Shown piece after piece: positions 27,006 through 36,935 of a stretch of 48,788 bases of DNA. Both the position numbers and the translations under genes were made by a program. Positions within the stretch are counted from its first letter, which is position 1. Every line of letters begins with the position of its first letter. The stretch covers positions 1 through 48,788 of the forward strand of contig CAJWIF010000005.1 in NCBI GenBank assembly GCA_913041135.1, in the 5' to 3' direction. The notes under the pieces are model-generated. The model was given only the letters and a program-made list of their open reading frames with translations, was not told the origin of the DNA and did not search any database. This stretch comes from an uncultured Flavobacteriales bacterium. Lineage in GTDB: Bacteria; Bacteroidota; Bacteroidia; Flavobacteriales_D; Sanyastnellaceae.

Positions 27006-29504
27006 ATGGCAAAAACGCAACGCAAATCAACACCCAAGTCGACCGCTAAGCCCAAAACCGGTTCGAAAGGGAAGCAGATCGTCAAGAAATATCCCCGCCA
27101 GCGTGCGTGGATGTGGCTTTTGGGGTTGGCTCCACTCATGGGAATCGCGGGCTTGTTGGTGTTGGCATCCTTCCGGGATTTGCCGAACACGGAAACATTG
27201 GCCAATCCCAAAACCGAATTGGCAACGCGGGTTTATTCCGCTGATGGGCGTGTGATTGGGCGATATTATTCAGAAAATCGTGCAGACGCGCGTTTTGAAG
27301 AACTTCCGAAAGTCCTGGTCGATGCTTTGATCAGCACAGAAGACGCGCGCTTCGAAAGCCACAGCGGGATTGATTTCATTGGACTGACTCGGGCAATCGT
27401 CTACCTCGGTCAACGCGGCGGAGGAAGTACGGTGACCCAACAATTGGCCAAGCAGTTGTTTACCGACCAATACGATCGGACATTTTGGTTGGAACGGGTG
27501 TTGCTGCAAAAACCCAAAGAATGGATTATTGCAGCGCGATTGGAACGGTTCTACACCAAGGGCGAGATTATCGCATTGTACTTGAATCGCTACGACTTCT
27601 TAAACCAAGCAGTGGGCATCAAGTCAGCGGCCAATATTTATTTTGATAAAAAGGTTGAAGAATTGGATTTGCATGAAGCGGCGATGTTGGTGGGGATGCT
27701 CAAAAACAGCTCGTTATACAACCCTTTGCGTCGCCCAGAATCTGTTCAGAACAGGCGAAATGTGGTGTTCAAGCAAATGGCGAGGTACGATTTGCTTACC
27801 GCAGTAGAGGTCGACTCCTTGAGGCAACTTCCTTTGGGATTGGATTACCAGCGTGTGAGTCACGATGCGGGAACAGCTCCTTATTTTCGTGAAATTCTGA
27901 GAGCGAAACTGAAGAAGTTATTGGGAAATAAGGACGCTTCTGGAGACTGGCTTATTCACCAATCTGACGGGTCACCGTATGACCTTTACCGCGATGGAAT
28001 CCAGGTGCATACAACCATCGATAGCCGACTTCAAAAGGCCGCAGAAGAGGCGGTTCATGAGCATTTGGGCAATGAATTGCAGACCACGCTAAACCGGGAT
28101 TTGAGGTCACGAAGTTCATCTGAATGGCCGTTCTATGAGGGCATTGAACGGGCCGACCGAGAACGCATCATCAATTCAGCAATCAAGCAGAGTACCCGCT
28201 ATTTGAGGTGTGCCGGAAAGCAATGCCCTGAATGCGAACGGCCTGGTTTTTACATCGATAAAAGCACAGATGATTCCGGGGATACGTGGACTTGTGATGC
28301 GGAAAAAGGAGGGTGCAGCCACACGTGGCACCGCCCGAGTAAAAAAGAGATTGACCGGTCTTTTCGCGAACCCGCGAAGATGAAGGTATTCACCCACCAG
28401 GGCCCACGAGACACGACGCTGACTCCGTTGGATTCTATTCTGTATCACAAGAGTTTGCTGCATGCAGGACTGATGTCCATCGAACCGAAAACAGGTCACA
28501 TCAAGGCATGGGTTGGAGGCATCGATTACCGGTACTTCAAGTATGACAACGTATCGCAGTCCCGCCGTCAAGTGGGATCCATCTTCAAGCCTTTTGTGTA
28601 TGCGACTGCACTGCGGCATGGAATGTCACGTTGTTCGGAGTTGCCCAACCAGCGCATTTGTGTTGAAATGCCGGGGGATCAACCCGACTGGTGTCCAGAC
28701 AATTCGGATTTTAAATACGGTGAAGTTGTGAATTTGGAATACGCGTTGGCCAACTCCATGAACACGATTTCAGCCAAGTTGATCAAAGATTTTGGTCCAG
28801 AACGCGTGATTGAATTGGCACATGCGCTGGGAATAGAAAGCGAAATTCCGGCGGTTCCTTCCATTGCGTTGGGTTCAGCACAACTCACACTCAAAGAAAT
28901 CACTGTTGCCAATGCGGCTTTGGTCAACGGCGGTGTGCACATATCCCCCACCATTATTGCTAGGATTGAGGACAAGTATGGAAATGTCATTTGGACACCA
29001 GAACCTGAAATCCGCCAAGGATTGGACAAGCGCACGGCCTTCACGGTTGTGGACATGATGAAGGGAGTCGTGGACGGAGCGTACAATGCGGAAACAGGAA
29101 AGCGAAAGGGGACGGGCATCCGGTTGCGCATGGATTTGGACCGTCGGAAATACGACGGCATAAAAGTACCGATGGCGGGAAAAACGGGAACGACGCAAAA
29201 CCACACTGACGGATGGTTCATGGGCATGACTCCGGAATTGGTCACGGGGGTGTGGGTCGGCGCGCTGGATCCAACCGTTCGCTTTAGCACAATTGCGAAC
29301 GGGCAGGGAGCCAATACGGCTTTGCCAATCTATGGATATTACATGAAGTCAGCGTATGCCAACACGGCCCTCAATTTGAGCACGGCAGACTTCGATCGTC
29401 CAGAAGGAATGGGATTGGATTCATTGGATTGTCGACAACTCAAGGAACTTCAACAAGCCACTTTTGGAGGGGCTGGATTCGATGATGAGGATTTGTTTGA
29501 ATAA
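27006..29504 (+). CDS. mrcA: Class A penicillin-binding protein 1A with cysteine-cluster insertion
   Basis: A bifunctional peptidoglycan glycosyltransferase/transpeptidase, 832 residues from MAKTQRKSTPK. A basic cytoplasmic head (1-33) and membrane helix (34-56) precede the GT51 domain, with catalytic Glu112 in EDARFESHSGID and the GGSTVTQQLAKQL motif. The transpeptidase has Ser525-x-x-Lys528 (GSIFKPF), Ser584-Met-Asn586 and Lys726-Thr-Gly. Between the two domains sits an unusual cluster, Cys402, Cys407, Cys410, Cys430, Cys437 and His439, spaced like a zinc ribbon (Cx2C-x19-Cx6C). The upstream frame extension lacks family sequence. It is divergent from rseP. Confidence 0.94.
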   Translation: MAKTQRKSTPKSTAKPKTGSKGKQIVKKYPRQRAWMWLLGLAPLMGIAGLLVLASFRDLPNTETLANPKTELATRVYSADGRVIGRYYSENRADARFEELPKVLVDALISTEDARFESHSGIDFIGLTRAIVYLGQRGGGSTVTQQLAKQLFTDQYDRTFWLERVLLQKPKEWIIAARLERFYTKGEIIALYLNRYDFLNQAVGIKSAANIYFDKKVEELDLHEAAMLVGMLKNSSLYNPLRRPESVQNRRNVVFKQMARYDLLTAVEVDSLRQLPLGLDYQRVSHDAGTAPYFREILRAKLKKLLGNKDASGDWLIHQSDGSPYDLYRDGIQVHTTIDSRLQKAAEEAVHEHLGNELQTTLNRDLRSRSSSEWPFYEGIERADRERIINSAIKQSTRYLRCAGKQCPECERPGFYIDKSTDDSGDTWTCDAEKGGCSHTWHRPSKKEIDRSFREPAKMKVFTHQGPRDTTLTPLDSILYHKSLLHAGLMSIEPKTGHIKAWVGGIDYRYFKYDNVSQSRRQVGSIFKPFVYATALRHGMSRCSELPNQRICVEMPGDQPDWCPDNSDFKYGEVVNLEYALANSMNTISAKLIKDFGPERVIELAHALGIESEIPAVPSIALGSAQLTLKEITVANAALVNGGVHISPTIIARIEDKYGNVIWTPEPEIRQGLDKRTAFTVVDMMKGVVDGAYNAETGKRKGTGIRLRMDLDRRKYDGIKVPMAGKTGTTQNHTDGWFMGMTPELVTGVWVGALDPTVRFSTIANGQGANTALPIYGYYMKSAYANTALNLSTADFDRPEGMGLDSLDCRQLKELQQATFGGAGFDDEDLFE

Positions 29505-29519
29505 TCAGAACACAACGCC

Positions 29520-30221
29520 ATGGCGATTTCAAAACAAGTAAAAGACGTAACGGCGGCATGTTCCGGCGTTGAAAGTGGGATGACCCTCATGTTGGGGGGA
29601 TTCGGCCTTTGCGGAATTCCTGAATGCAGCATTGCGGAATTGGTACGGCTCGGAATTCAGGATGTGACGTGCATCTCCAACAATGCAGGAGTGGATGACT
29701 TTGGCCTCGGCCTGCTGCTGCAGCAACGCCAAATACGCAAGATGATTTCCTCTTATGTAGGCGAAAACGATGAGTTTGAACGCCAAATGCTCAGCGGTGA
29801 ATTGGAGGTGGATTTGATTCCCCAGGGCTCTTTAGCGGAACGGTGCCGTGCTGGCGGTGCTGGAATTCCAGCATTCTATACACCGGCAGGATATGGAACG
29901 GAGGTTGCTGCTGGTAAAGAAGTGCGGGATTTCAATGGCAAGCCACATATTTTGGAGTCTGCGTTGACCGCGGATTTTGCCTTTGTCAAAGCGTGGAAAG
30001 GAGACGCTTCAGGCAACCTAATTTTCAAAGCCACAGCGAGAAACTTCAATCCAATGATGGCCATGGCAGGAAAAATCACAGTAGCGGAGGTTGAGGAACT
30101 CGTTCCTGAGGGGGAACTAGATCCCAATTCCGTTCATACGCCTGGGATTTTTGTGCAACGCATTTTTCAAGGCTCAGGCTACGAAAAACGCATCGAACAG
30201 CGGACTGTTCAATCACGGTAA
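29520..30221 (+). CDS. scoA: 3-oxoacid CoA-transferase subunit A
   Basis: The alpha subunit of a two-chain class I CoA-transferase that moves CoA between succinyl-CoA and acetoacetate or a similar acid. 233 residues. The CoA-binding [10 protein letters not shown] motif is near residue 22, followed by [12 protein letters not shown] near 58 and the family pattern [14 protein letters not shown] near 162. The start follows the PBP1A stop by 15 bases and the B subunit follows after 20 bases, so A and B are one operon. It may feed ketone bodies or branched-chain acid products into the TCA cycle, whose sdh genes lie nearby. Confidence 0.94.
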   Translation: MAISKQVKDVTAACSGVESGMTLMLGGFGLCGIPECSIAELVRLGIQDVTCISNNAGVDDFGLGLLLQQRQIRKMISSYVGENDEFERQMLSGELEVDLIPQGSLAERCRAGGAGIPAFYTPAGYGTEVAAGKEVRDFNGKPHILESALTADFAFVKAWKGDASGNLIFKATARNFNPMMAMAGKITVAEVEELVPEGELDPNSVHTPGIFVQRIFQGSGYEKRIEQRTVQSR

Positions 30222-30241
30222 ACGAATCAAATCAACACTCC

Positions 30242-30898
30242 ATGTTGGACAAAAATGGCATTGCACAGCGCATCGCGCAGGAAGTTAGAAACGGCTGGTA
30301 CGTGAATTTGGGCATTGGGATTCCCACGTTGGTGGCCAACTACATTCCTTCGGGAATGGAAGTGGAATTTCAATCGGAGAATGGCATCTTGGGTATGGGT
30401 CCTTTTCCGATGGAGGGAGATGAGGATGCTGATTTGATCAACGCGGGCAAGCAGACCATTACGGCGATGCCCGGAGCGGCCTATTTCGATAGCGCAACAT
30501 CGTTCGCCATGATCCGTGGACAACACGTTCAGTTGACCGTATTGGGAGCCATGGAAGTTTCACAAAATGGGGACATCGCCAATTGGAAAATTCCGGGTAA
30601 AATGGTCAAAGGGATGGGCGGAGCAATGGATCTCGTAGCGAGTGCTGAAAACATCATCGTAGCGATGATGCACACGAACCGAGCAGGCGAGTCCAAGTTG
30701 CTTTCAAATTGCTCCTTGCCATTAACGGGTGTGGCATGCGTGAGACGCGTGGTGACCAATCTTGCCGTATTGGACATTCGCGATGGCGCCTTCCATTTGG
30801 TGGAAGTGGCTCCTGGAATTTCGGTCGAACAGGTAGTTGCCGCGACTGCCGGCAAACTAGTGGTACCCGAGTCGGTTCCTGAGATGCAGATTAGCTGA
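30242..30898 (+). CDS. scoB: 3-oxoacid CoA-transferase subunit B
   Basis: The beta subunit that carries the catalytic glutamate of class I CoA-transferases. 218 residues. The active-site Glu46 lies in [11 protein letters not shown], the [12 protein letters not shown] motif at 23-34, and GGAMDLV near 125. Substrate preference (acetate, butyrate or 3-oxoacid) cannot be settled from sequence. The last 8 bases overlap the convergent gltX 3' end. Confidence 0.95.
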   Translation: MLDKNGIAQRIAQEVRNGWYVNLGIGIPTLVANYIPSGMEVEFQSENGILGMGPFPMEGDEDADLINAGKQTITAMPGAAYFDSATSFAMIRGQHVQLTVLGAMEVSQNGDIANWKIPGKMVKGMGGAMDLVASAENIIVAMMHTNRAGESKLLSNCSLPLTGVACVRRVVTNLAVLDIRDGAFHLVEVAPGISVEQVVAATAGKLVVPESVPEMQIS

Positions 30899-32408
30899 CT
30901 TTAGCCAGTCCAAGATCGATGCGGCGCATCGTTTCTTCACGGCCTAAAAAAGAAGCGAAATCAAACATGGATGGCCCACCTCCTTTGCCCGTAAGAACCA
31001 GTCTAAAGGGCAATAAGACGGCTCCAAACCCCAAGTTATTTTCTTCTAGGAATGCTTTGAATACCGTTTCTATGCTGCTCGAATCAAAAGACTCGACGGA
31101 TGCCAAAACCGCTTTTAATTGAAGCACATAGCCTGCTGTCTCAGGCTTCCACTTTTTAGCCACAAGCTTCTCGTCTAACGTTGCAGGCGCCTCAAAAAGA
31201 TACCGATGTGCGCTGATCTCGTGCATGAAGCTGACGCGTTCGAGCATCATATCCAATACATGGATACACCGGGCATCATCCCATTGATCGACTTCGCCCT
31301 TCGCGCATTCTCGGAACGCAGCAACCGCAGCGTCCGTTGGAAGTTGACGCAAGTACTGTTCGTTGAACCACTTGGTTTTATCCGGATTGAAACGTGCCCC
31401 AGATTTGGTGACGCCTTCCAATTCAAATGCGGCGATGGCTTCTTCCATCGAAAACAACTCTTTCTCATCACCGCTGCTCCATCCCAAGAGGAGGAGCATG
31501 TTGATGAAAGCCTCGGGAAGATAGCCTTGCTCTCGATAACCGCTTGACACCACACCTGTTTGCGGATCTTCCCAATTCAAAGGAAAGATGGGGAAGCCTC
31601 CTTGATCGCCATCGCGCTTGCTCAACTTTCCGTTTCCGGTTGGTTTCAAGATCAATGACAAATGTGCAAAGACGGGAGCATCCCATCCAAAGGCTTCATA
31701 CAGTAGGCCGTGAAGAGGTGCGCTTGGAAGCCACTCTTCTCCTCGAATAACGTGACTGATTGCCATGTGATGATCATCGACAACGTTGGCGAGATGGTAG
31801 GTGGGCAATCCATCTGTTTTCATCAGGACCTTGTCGTCGAGGACACCCGTTGAAACGATAATATGGCCGCGTATGGCATCGTTGAACCCATAATCTCGAG
31901 CGGCGTCCGGCATGCGAAAACGGATGGTGTAGGGGGTGTTGTTTTCCTCCAATTGAGCCAATTGGTCAGCGCTTAATGACAAGGAATTCCGCATGGACAT
32001 CCGCGTACTGGCGTCGTATTGCCAGACATCTCCGTTTTTCTCGGCGGCCTTTCGAAGGACATCCATTTCTTCGGACGTATCGAAGGCTTTGTATGCGTTG
32101 CCTGTCTCCAGCAATCGGTTCAATTCGGTGGCATACAACGCACTGCGATCGGATTGTTTATACGGCCCGTGTTCACCTCCGATACCATCGCCCTCAGAAG
32201 CGGGGATCCCGCACCATTCAAGGGCTTTTTGGATGTACGTATCCGCTCCCGGTACGAAGCGTTTTTGATCGGTGTCTTCGATGCGAAGCAAGAAATCGCC
32301 CCCGTGTTTCTTGGCGAAGAGGTAATTGTATAAAGCCGTTCGGACACCGCCCATGTGCAGAGGGCCGGTCGGGCTAGGAGCGAAACGGACGCGGATTTTA
32401 GAAGCCAT
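30891..32408 (-). CDS. gltX: Glutamyl-tRNA synthetase
   Basis: Charges tRNA-Glu. 505 residues, the usual length in Bacteroidota. The class I HIGH-type motif is [16 protein letters not shown] at about 9-24, and the KMSKS-type motif is GKLSKRDGD near 260. The catalytic core contains [11 protein letters not shown] near 41. A C-terminal helical anticodon-binding domain completes the protein. A strong promoter lies 22 bases upstream. The gene is divergent from ssb. Confidence 0.97.
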   Translation of the reverse strand: MASKIRVRFAPSPTGPLHMGGVRTALYNYLFAKKHGGDFLLRIEDTDQKRFVPGADTYIQKALEWCGIPASEGDGIGGEHGPYKQSDRSALYATELNRLLETGNAYKAFDTSEEMDVLRKAAEKNGDVWQYDASTRMSMRNSLSLSADQLAQLEENNTPYTIRFRMPDAARDYGFNDAIRGHIIVSTGVLDDKVLMKTDGLPTYHLANVVDDHHMAISHVIRGEEWLPSAPLHGLLYEAFGWDAPVFAHLSLILKPTGNGKLSKRDGDQGGFPIFPLNWEDPQTGVVSSGYREQGYLPEAFINMLLLLGWSSGDEKELFSMEEAIAAFELEGVTKSGARFNPDKTKWFNEQYLRQLPTDAAVAAFRECAKGEVDQWDDARCIHVLDMMLERVSFMHEISAHRYLFEAPATLDEKLVAKKWKPETAGYVLQLKAVLASVESFDSSSIETVFKAFLEENNLGFGAVLLPFRLVLTGKGGGPSMFDFASFLGREETMRRIDLGLAKVS

Positions 32409-32430
32409 TGAAACTGTTCAGATGTGGGGG

Positions 32431-32459
32431 CAAAGATACACGCTCGTCGCGCCGACAAA
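32431..32459 (-). promoter_or_regulatory. Promoter of gltX
   Basis: Minus-strand TTTG (32459-32456), 17 bases, TATCTTTG (32438-32431) is a full match to the Bacteroidota -33/-7 consensus. It ends 22 bases before the gltX ATG. Confidence 0.75.
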
Positions 32460-32547
32460 CCCCTTGTGTCAATTGGTGAATGTATCCGTTCGGGTTACGA
32501 CTAGATGCAAGTGACCGTCGGATGTTTGGCCAAGAATAATTAACCAA

Positions 32548-32904
32548 ATGAATGCACTTAGAAATAAGGTCCAATTGATTGGACGTCTCGGGAAAGATCC
32601 CGAATTGATGAGCTTCGATGAAGGCAAGACCAAATGCTCTTTTCCGGTAGCGACCAACGAAATCTTCCGCAATGGTGAGGGTGAACGTGTGGAGCGCACA
32701 CAGTGGCACGATGTGGTCACGTGGGGCGCGCTGGCGGATGTCGCTGGTCAATACCTCAAAAAGGGCGCGGAGATTGCCGTCGAAGGCCGTCTGGCTTACC
32801 GCACTTACGAAGATGGTGAGGGGCATACGCGTTACGTCACGGAGATCGTGGCGAGCGAAATGTTGATGCTTGATCGCCGTCCAGTGGAGTCTGTGGAGTC
32901 CTGA
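32548..32904 (+). CDS. ssb: Single-stranded DNA-binding protein
   Basis: 118 residues. The N-terminal OB fold is complete: MNALRNKVQLIGRLGKDPEL, then WHDVVTWGALADVAGQYLKKG near 52-72, and VEGRLAYRTYEDGEGHTRY. The C-terminus is short (MLMLDRRPVESVES) and lacks the acidic DDDIPF-type tail that recruits partner proteins in longer SSBs. The protein may therefore be an accessory SSB, or the shorter kind common in this phylum. It has its own strong terminator. Confidence 0.93.
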   Translation: MNALRNKVQLIGRLGKDPELMSFDEGKTKCSFPVATNEIFRNGEGERVERTQWHDVVTWGALADVAGQYLKKGAEIAVEGRLAYRTYEDGEGHTRYVTEIVASEMLMLDRRPVESVES

Positions 32905-32908
32905 TGGT

Positions 32909-32942
32909 GGGGGCGCTTCGATAACCGAGGCGCCCCCTTTTC
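32909..32942 (+). terminator. Rho-independent terminator after ssb
   Basis: GGGGGCGCTTCG...CGAGGCGCCCCC (one G-T pair, 5-base loop) is followed by a run of T residues. The hairpin starts 5 bases after the ssb stop. Confidence 0.88.
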
Positions 32943-32985
32943 ATCCCGAAGGAGGATAGCCTTGCGGCCTTCGTCTGTTGATGCG

Positions 32986-33016
32986 TTGGTAGCCGGAGGT
33001 CATCATGTTATCTTTG
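32986..33016 (+). promoter_or_regulatory. Promoter of sdhCAB
   Basis: TTG (32986-32988), 20 bases, then TATCTTTG (33009-33016) matches the Bacteroidota promoter consensus. The sdhC ATG follows 22 bases later. Confidence 0.75.
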
Positions 33017-33038
33017 AAGAATCCAATTGGATTCTACC

Positions 33039-33728
33039 ATGAGTAACTCAGGAATTTTGCGTTCGTCTCTTGCCAAGAAATATGTAATGGCCCTGTCAGG
33101 GCTTTTTCTATGCCTTTTCCTTTTGGGACACTTAGTTGGCAACTTGCAGCTTTTCAATACAAGCGCTGAAGGGCAATTGGCCTTCAACGAATACGCTCAT
33201 TTTATGACCACCTTCCCGCTGGTCAAGTTACTCAGCTACCTGACGTATGCGGCGGTTTTGTTCCACGTTGTGGATGGCATTGCGCTCACAATGCAGAATC
33301 GCAAAGCGCGACCAACGGGGTATGTGAAAGAAAAAGGTTCTGCCAACGCCTCATGGTCCAGCCGAAACATGGGCATCCTGGGAACCATCATCTTGGTGTT
33401 CTTGGTGAGTCACATGCAAAACTTTTGGTACGTAATGCACTTTGGTCCCATTGGCGAATCCGATGGACTGAAAGATTTGCATACGGTTGTCATGACCTTT
33501 TTTGGACCTGAAAACGGGTTGGCAGGTCTAGCCGTCGCGGGATATGTCTTGGCGCAATTTGCCTTGGGCTTTCACTTGATTCATGGTTTTCAAAGTGGCT
33601 TTCAATCCTTGGGATTGCGCCATTCAAAATATTCTCCGCTGATTGAGCGGGCAGGGTTGTTGTTTGGCATCGGCGTTCCGACGCTTTTTGCTAGCATTCC
33701 AGTTTATCTTTTCTTTATCCAGCTTTAA
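33039..33728 (+). CDS. sdhC: Succinate dehydrogenase cytochrome b subunit
   Basis: The membrane anchor of complex II (b558 type, single subunit with five helices). 229 residues from MSNSGILRSSLAKKYVMALSG; a TTG four codons upstream is less likely. Candidate heme-ligand histidines are H30 (LLGHLVGN), the one in VLFHVVDG, H in LVSHMQNFWY and H in FHLIHGFQSGFQS. It passes electrons from the SdhB clusters to menaquinone in the inner membrane. It is the first gene of sdhCAB, with a 12-base gap to sdhA. Confidence 0.94.
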   Translation: MSNSGILRSSLAKKYVMALSGLFLCLFLLGHLVGNLQLFNTSAEGQLAFNEYAHFMTTFPLVKLLSYLTYAAVLFHVVDGIALTMQNRKARPTGYVKEKGSANASWSSRNMGILGTIILVFLVSHMQNFWYVMHFGPIGESDGLKDLHTVVMTFFGPENGLAGLAVAGYVLAQFALGFHLIHGFQSGFQSLGLRHSKYSPLIERAGLLFGIGVPTLFASIPVYLFFIQL

Positions 33729-33740
33729 AGTTTCGAAACG

Positions 33741-35738
33741 ATGCTCGATTCCAAAATTCCAGAAGGCCCATTGGCCGACAAGTGGACGAAGTACAAGGAT
33801 GACATTCAGCTGGTAAACCCGGCCAATAAGCGCTCCATTGACGTCATCGTTGTAGGAACAGGACTTGCCGGCAGTTCTGCTGCGGCATCCCTTGCGGAGA
33901 TGGGGTACAATGTCAAGGCGCTGTGTTTCCAAGACTCCCCACGACGGGCTCACTCAATCGCTGCTCAGGGCGGAATCAACGCTGCGAAAAACTATCAAAA
34001 CGATGGGGACTCGGTGCACCGCTTATTCTATGACACGGTCAAAGGAGGAGATTACCGAAGCCGAGAGGCCAACGTACATCGCTTGGCGGAGGTTTCAACC
34101 AACATCATTGACCAATGCGTCGCACAGGGTGTTCCGTTTGCGCGTGAGTACGGAGGTCTGTTGGACAACCGATCCTTCGGAGGAGTTTTAGTCTCACGAA
34201 CCTTCTATGCGAAGGGCCAGACAGGCCAGCAGCTCTTGTTGGGAGCCTATTCAGCGTTAAGCCGCCAGATTTCCAAAGGCAAGGTCGACATGTTGACCCG
34301 CCACGAAATGATGGATGTGGTTATGGTTGATGGTAAATGTCGTGGAATCATCGCTCGGAATTTGGTTACGGGAGAATTGGAGCGTCACGCAGCGCACGCG
34401 GTTGTATTGGCAACCGGCGGTTACGGTAATGTGTTCTTCTTGAGCACGAATGCCATGGGATCGAATGTGTCGGCAGCTTGGAAGGCGCATAAAAAAGGCG
34501 CTCACATGGCCAACCCGTGCTTCACACAAATTCACCCGACGTGCATTCCGGTGTCTGGTGAGCATCAATCGAAACTGACATTGATGTCGGAGTCGTTGCG
34601 CAACGATGGTCGCATTTGGGTTCCGGCGAAGAAGGAAGATGCGGAAGCAATTCGGAAGGGAACGATAAGAGCACTGGACATTGCAGAGGCTGATCGGGAT
34701 TACTATTTGGAACGTCGATATCCGGCATTCGGAAATTTGGTCCCACGGGACGTCGCTTCTCGTGCCGCCAAGGAGCGCTGCGACGCGGGCTTTGGCGTGA
34801 ATAAGACGGGGGAAGCCGTCTTCTTGGATTTCGCCAGCGCGTTCAATCGTTACGGCAAAACAGAAGCGAGCATCCGCGGGCTGTCTGAACCATCGACTGA
34901 AGAGATTGTCACATTGGGCAAGGAGGTGGTGAAAGCGAAGTATGGCAACCTCTTCGACATGTACAAGCAGATTGCAGCGGATGATCCTTACGAAACACCG
35001 ATGAAGATTTATCCTGCGGTCCACTATACCATGGGGGGGCTTTGGGTGGATTACAATCTGATGACCTCCGTATCGGGGTTGTATGCAACAGGCGAATCCA
35101 ACTTTTCCGATCACGGAGCGAATCGATTGGGCGCTTCTGCTTTGATGCAAGGACTGGCTGACGGCTATTTCGTATTGCCTTATACCATTGGGGATTACCT
35201 AGCAAATGACATTCGCACTGGGGCGATCTCATCAGATTCAGCCGAGTTTGAAGCGGCAGAAAACGCGGTTCAGGAGCGCATTGACCATCTCATCAACAAC
35301 AACGGGTCCAAGCCAGTCGATGATTTCCACCGACGTTTAGGCCGCATCATGTGGAACGAATGTGGAATGTCGCGAAACGAAGCCGGTCTCAAAAAGGCGA
35401 TCATGGACATTCGTGCATTGCGTGAGGAATTTTGGAAGGACGTTCGTGTTCCAGGAAATGCGACGAGCTACAACCCAGAACTGGATAAGGCAGGGCGTGT
35501 CGCTGATTTCTTGGAGCAAGGAGAGTTGATGTGCATGGACGCATTGGCTCGAGAGGAATCGTGTGGAGGACATTTTCGTGAAGAGCATCAAACCCCGGAA
35601 GGAGAGGCTCTTCGGGATGACGAGAATTTTGCTTTTGTGTCGGCTTGGGAATTCGCGGGAGACCCGAGTGAATCCAAGTTGATCAAGGAAGATTTGGTTT
35701 TTGAAAACATCGAGTTGAAGCAACGCAGCTACAAGTAA
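33741..35738 (+). CDS. sdhA: Succinate dehydrogenase flavoprotein subunit
   Basis: Oxidises succinate to fumarate on the cytoplasmic face of complex II. 665 residues. The FAD-binding [12 protein letters not shown] lies at 37-48, and the covalent-FAD histidine is probably His71 in [11 protein letters not shown]. The active-site region includes [12 protein letters not shown] near 265 and [12 protein letters not shown] near 430; the C-terminus has the long extension typical of Bacteroidota and epsilon-type enzymes. The gene is between sdhC and sdhB with 12- and 7-base gaps. Confidence 0.97.
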   Translation: MLDSKIPEGPLADKWTKYKDDIQLVNPANKRSIDVIVVGTGLAGSSAAASLAEMGYNVKALCFQDSPRRAHSIAAQGGINAAKNYQNDGDSVHRLFYDTVKGGDYRSREANVHRLAEVSTNIIDQCVAQGVPFAREYGGLLDNRSFGGVLVSRTFYAKGQTGQQLLLGAYSALSRQISKGKVDMLTRHEMMDVVMVDGKCRGIIARNLVTGELERHAAHAVVLATGGYGNVFFLSTNAMGSNVSAAWKAHKKGAHMANPCFTQIHPTCIPVSGEHQSKLTLMSESLRNDGRIWVPAKKEDAEAIRKGTIRALDIAEADRDYYLERRYPAFGNLVPRDVASRAAKERCDAGFGVNKTGEAVFLDFASAFNRYGKTEASIRGLSEPSTEEIVTLGKEVVKAKYGNLFDMYKQIAADDPYETPMKIYPAVHYTMGGLWVDYNLMTSVSGLYATGESNFSDHGANRLGASALMQGLADGYFVLPYTIGDYLANDIRTGAISSDSAEFEAAENAVQERIDHLINNNGSKPVDDFHRRLGRIMWNECGMSRNEAGLKKAIMDIRALREEFWKDVRVPGNATSYNPELDKAGRVADFLEQGELMCMDALAREESCGGHFREEHQTPEGEALRDDENFAFVSAWEFAGDPSESKLIKEDLVFENIELKQRSYK

Positions 35739-35745
35739 GAAGGTC

Positions 35746-36498
35746 ATGAATCTGACATTGAAAGTTTGGCGCCAAAACGGCCCGGAAGTGAAAGGACACA
35801 TGGACACGCATGCATTGGAAGGGGTGTCTCCGGACATGTCGTTCCTCGAAATGATGGACATGCTCAACGACCAGATTATTCGCGCTGGCGGAGAGCCGGT
35901 TGCGTTTGATCACGATTGCCGTGAAGGCATTTGCGGAATGTGTTCCATGTTCATCAACGGTGAAGCACATGGTCCGGGGCGTGGAGTAACCACGTGCCAA
36001 TTGCACATGCGGTCATTCAATGATGGAGATACCATTGCCATTGAGCCTTGGCGAGCACAAGCGTTTCCGGTAATCAAGGATTTAACGGTCGATCGCAGTG
36101 CTTTTGACCGGGTTATTCAAGCGGGGGGGTACATCTCTGTCAACACCTCGGGCAACACGATTGATGCCAATGCGATTCCCGTTCCGAAGGAACAAGCTGA
36201 TGACGCGTTTAGTGCGGCGACATGCATTGGTTGTGGAGCATGTGTTGCTTCGTGCAAGAATGCTTCAGCCATGCTCTTTGTGTCCGCGAAAGTCTCTCAA
36301 TTTGCGCTCTTACCTCAAGGCCAGCCTGAAAGGGAGTCACGTGTTCAACGCATGGTGGAGCAGATGGATAAGGAAGGCTTTGGCAATTGCACGAATACGG
36401 GAGCTTGTGCTGTGGAATGCCCCAAGGGGATTGACTTGAGTAACATAGCACGCATGAATCGTGACTTCATGAGTGCTACAGTGAAGAGCAAGAAATAG
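35746..36498 (+). CDS. sdhB: Succinate dehydrogenase iron-sulfur subunit
   Basis: 250 residues. The N-terminal [2Fe-2S] domain has CREGICGMC near 62-70 with a fourth Cys in GVTTCQ. The C-terminal domain has [11 protein letters not shown] near 160-170 for [4Fe-4S] and [15 protein letters not shown] near 215-229 for the second cluster pair. It carries electrons from SdhA to the membrane anchor. It is the last gene of sdhCAB; no clear hairpin terminator follows. Confidence 0.97.
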   Translation: MNLTLKVWRQNGPEVKGHMDTHALEGVSPDMSFLEMMDMLNDQIIRAGGEPVAFDHDCREGICGMCSMFINGEAHGPGRGVTTCQLHMRSFNDGDTIAIEPWRAQAFPVIKDLTVDRSAFDRVIQAGGYISVNTSGNTIDANAIPVPKEQADDAFSAATCIGCGACVASCKNASAMLFVSAKVSQFALLPQGQPERESRVQRMVEQMDKEGFGNCTNTGACAVECPKGIDLSNIARMNRDFMSATVKSKK

Positions 36499-36575
36499 GT
36501 TCTCGGCGACGCTGTTTTGAACTCTTGGCTATTACATGAGAAGTGAATGGAGCGATCCATTCGTACCTTAGAAAA

Positions 36576-36935
36576 ATGAAGTACTTTATTGCATTCAGTC
36601 TTTTCTGCTTTTCATGTGCTGCATTCGGACAAAAAAAAGCAGAGCTGACCTTCAATGTTGATGGTGTTTGTGGAATGTGCGAAACGCGCATAGAAAAGGC
36701 CTATGACTTGCCGGGCATTCTCAATGCAGAGTGGGACCTTGAGACCAAGAAGTTGACTGTCGCGTACAAAACTGATAAATTTTCTGTGGAACAATTGCAC
36801 GCGATTGCGGCCAGAGCAGGACACGATACGGATATAGCCAAAGCCACGGTTCAAGAATATGCTGGATTGCATGGGTGCTGCAAATACAGAGATGGTGCGT
36901 CATGTGGTTCTGAGGGCCATGACAAAGACCACTAA
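36576..36935 (+). CDS. Exported heavy-metal-associated (HMA) domain protein
   Basis: 119 residues from MKYFIAFSLFCFSCAAFGQ, a signal peptide. An HMA fold fills about 22-90, with metal-binding CGMC (GVCGMCETRIEKA) near residue 33-36. The tail is rich in metal ligands (HGCCKYRDGASCGSEGHDKDH, in parts). It probably binds copper or another soft metal in the periplasm. The 3' end overlaps the TonB receptor gene by 17 bases, so they are coupled. A possible -7 box TACCTTAG lies just upstream. Confidence 0.88.
   Translation: MKYFIAFSLFCFSCAAFGQKKAELTFNVDGVCGMCETRIEKAYDLPGILNAEWDLETKKLTVAYKTDKFSVEQLHAIAARAGHDTDIAKATVQEYAGLHGCCKYRDGASCGSEGHDKDH

Noticed and set aside
34257-35150. 297-codon open frame on the minus strand
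   Set aside because: It is antisense to sdhA and rich in residues expected from reversed codons; no motif or start signal supports it.
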